Assembly: GCA_036480375.1 (NCBI GenBank)
Contig: JAZGGI010000026.1
Location: 101,163-165,162 of the forward strand
From: Candidatus Zixiibacteriota bacterium
GTDB lineage: Bacteria > Zixibacteria > MSB-5A5 > GN15 > JAAZOE01
Length of the DNA stretch: 64,000 nucleotides
Direction: 5' to 3'
Positions within the stretch are counted from its first letter, which is position 1. Every line of letters begins with the position of its first letter. The position numbers and the translations under genes were made by a program. The notes under the pieces were generated by a model. It saw only the letters and a list, made by a program, of their open reading frames with translations. It had not been told where the DNA came from and searched no databases. Below are positions 63,987 through 64,000 of the stretch, in pieces.

Positions 63987-64000
63987 AAAAGGAATGCGGT
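63937..64000 (-). mobile_element. 3' end of an IS3-family transposase (partial)
   Basis: The minus-strand frame entering at the edge reads P-H-S-F-F-D-D-K-T-P-M-E-V-Y-L-D-N-M-A-A and a TAA at 63939-63937. The P-H-x5-D-K-T-P-x-E-V-Y end is characteristic of IS3-type integrase-core transposases. The rest lies beyond the window. Confidence 0.75.

Noticed and set aside
1..64000. tRNA or rRNA genes
   Set aside because: No cloverleaf with a conserved T-loop, and no rRNA core sequence, was recognised in the gene gaps.

Overview
The window reads as a chromosomal segment of a Gram-negative bacterium of moderate GC content. Supporting this are a TonB-dependent receptor, an outer-membrane barrel protein, signal peptides and lipoproteins. 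The spread of families (multi-PAS kinases, ECF sigma factor, DUF2914, DUF2232, a GcvH-like response regulator, selenoproteins) suggests an uncultured lineage near the FCB group, for example candidate phylum Zixibacteria. That placement is inference and was not tested by any search.

Layout. 1-7.5 kb: a 156-bp palindromic repeat, a GNAT-like protein, a secreted protein, a four-gene dTDP-rhamnose operon (rmlA-C-B-D, minus strand) and a TPR/periplasmic-binding lipoprotein-like protein. 7.6-11.2 kb: a DUF116 protein, a DUF4062 protein and a RAYT transposase bracketed by inverted REP hairpins. 11.4-18.7 kb: a DPPR-synthase-like UbiA protein, GreA, a serpin, a cupin, then dnaN-dnaA with AT-rich DNA carrying DnaA boxes (probable oriC) and an Rrf2 regulator. 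19-22.4 kb: pth-rpsF-rpsR-DUF2232-rplI-bfn. 22.5-30 kb: an SLC13 transporter, a lipoprotein, selD containing an in-frame UGA, an ECF sigma/anti-sigma pair, and TPR and HDOD proteins. 30-34.1 kb: a TPP riboswitch, a second strongly structured leader, a TonB receptor and a sodium/solute symporter, together a thiamine-type uptake unit. 34.4-37 kb: an AT-rich island with an array of CTTATTAAA words, a Fic protein and a SIR2-like protein. 37-42 kb: a remnant of a second MalK-like gene, LysE, an overlooked AhpD-like selenoprotein (CxxU), a MalK-like ATPase, recF, a dehydrogenase and a nitroreductase. 42-50 kb: a pentapeptide-type membrane protein, repeats, several secreted proteins, an SDR enzyme and YceI. 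50-61 kb: a DpaL-like lyase, a kinase-like protein, a Rossmann-PAS histidine kinase, a receiver-GcvH-like fusion, a large hybrid kinase, a ferredoxin-like protein, a Crp/Fnr regulator and a receiver. 61-64 kb: HflX, a DUF5131/TcmP pair, and the 3' end of an IS3-type transposase that runs into the start of tcmP.

The observations I rate highest are these. (1) A 93-codon AhpD-like gene read through UGA at the second position of a CxxC motif, with a bacterial SECIS-like hairpin directly after it; selD in the same window has the same arrangement. (2) A Fic-SIR2 two-gene unit behind an array of short operator-like words. (3) A signalling operon pairing a Rossmann-PAS histidine kinase with a receiver fused to a GcvH-like domain that has lost its lipoylation lysine. 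No tRNA, rRNA or CRISPR array was recognised.
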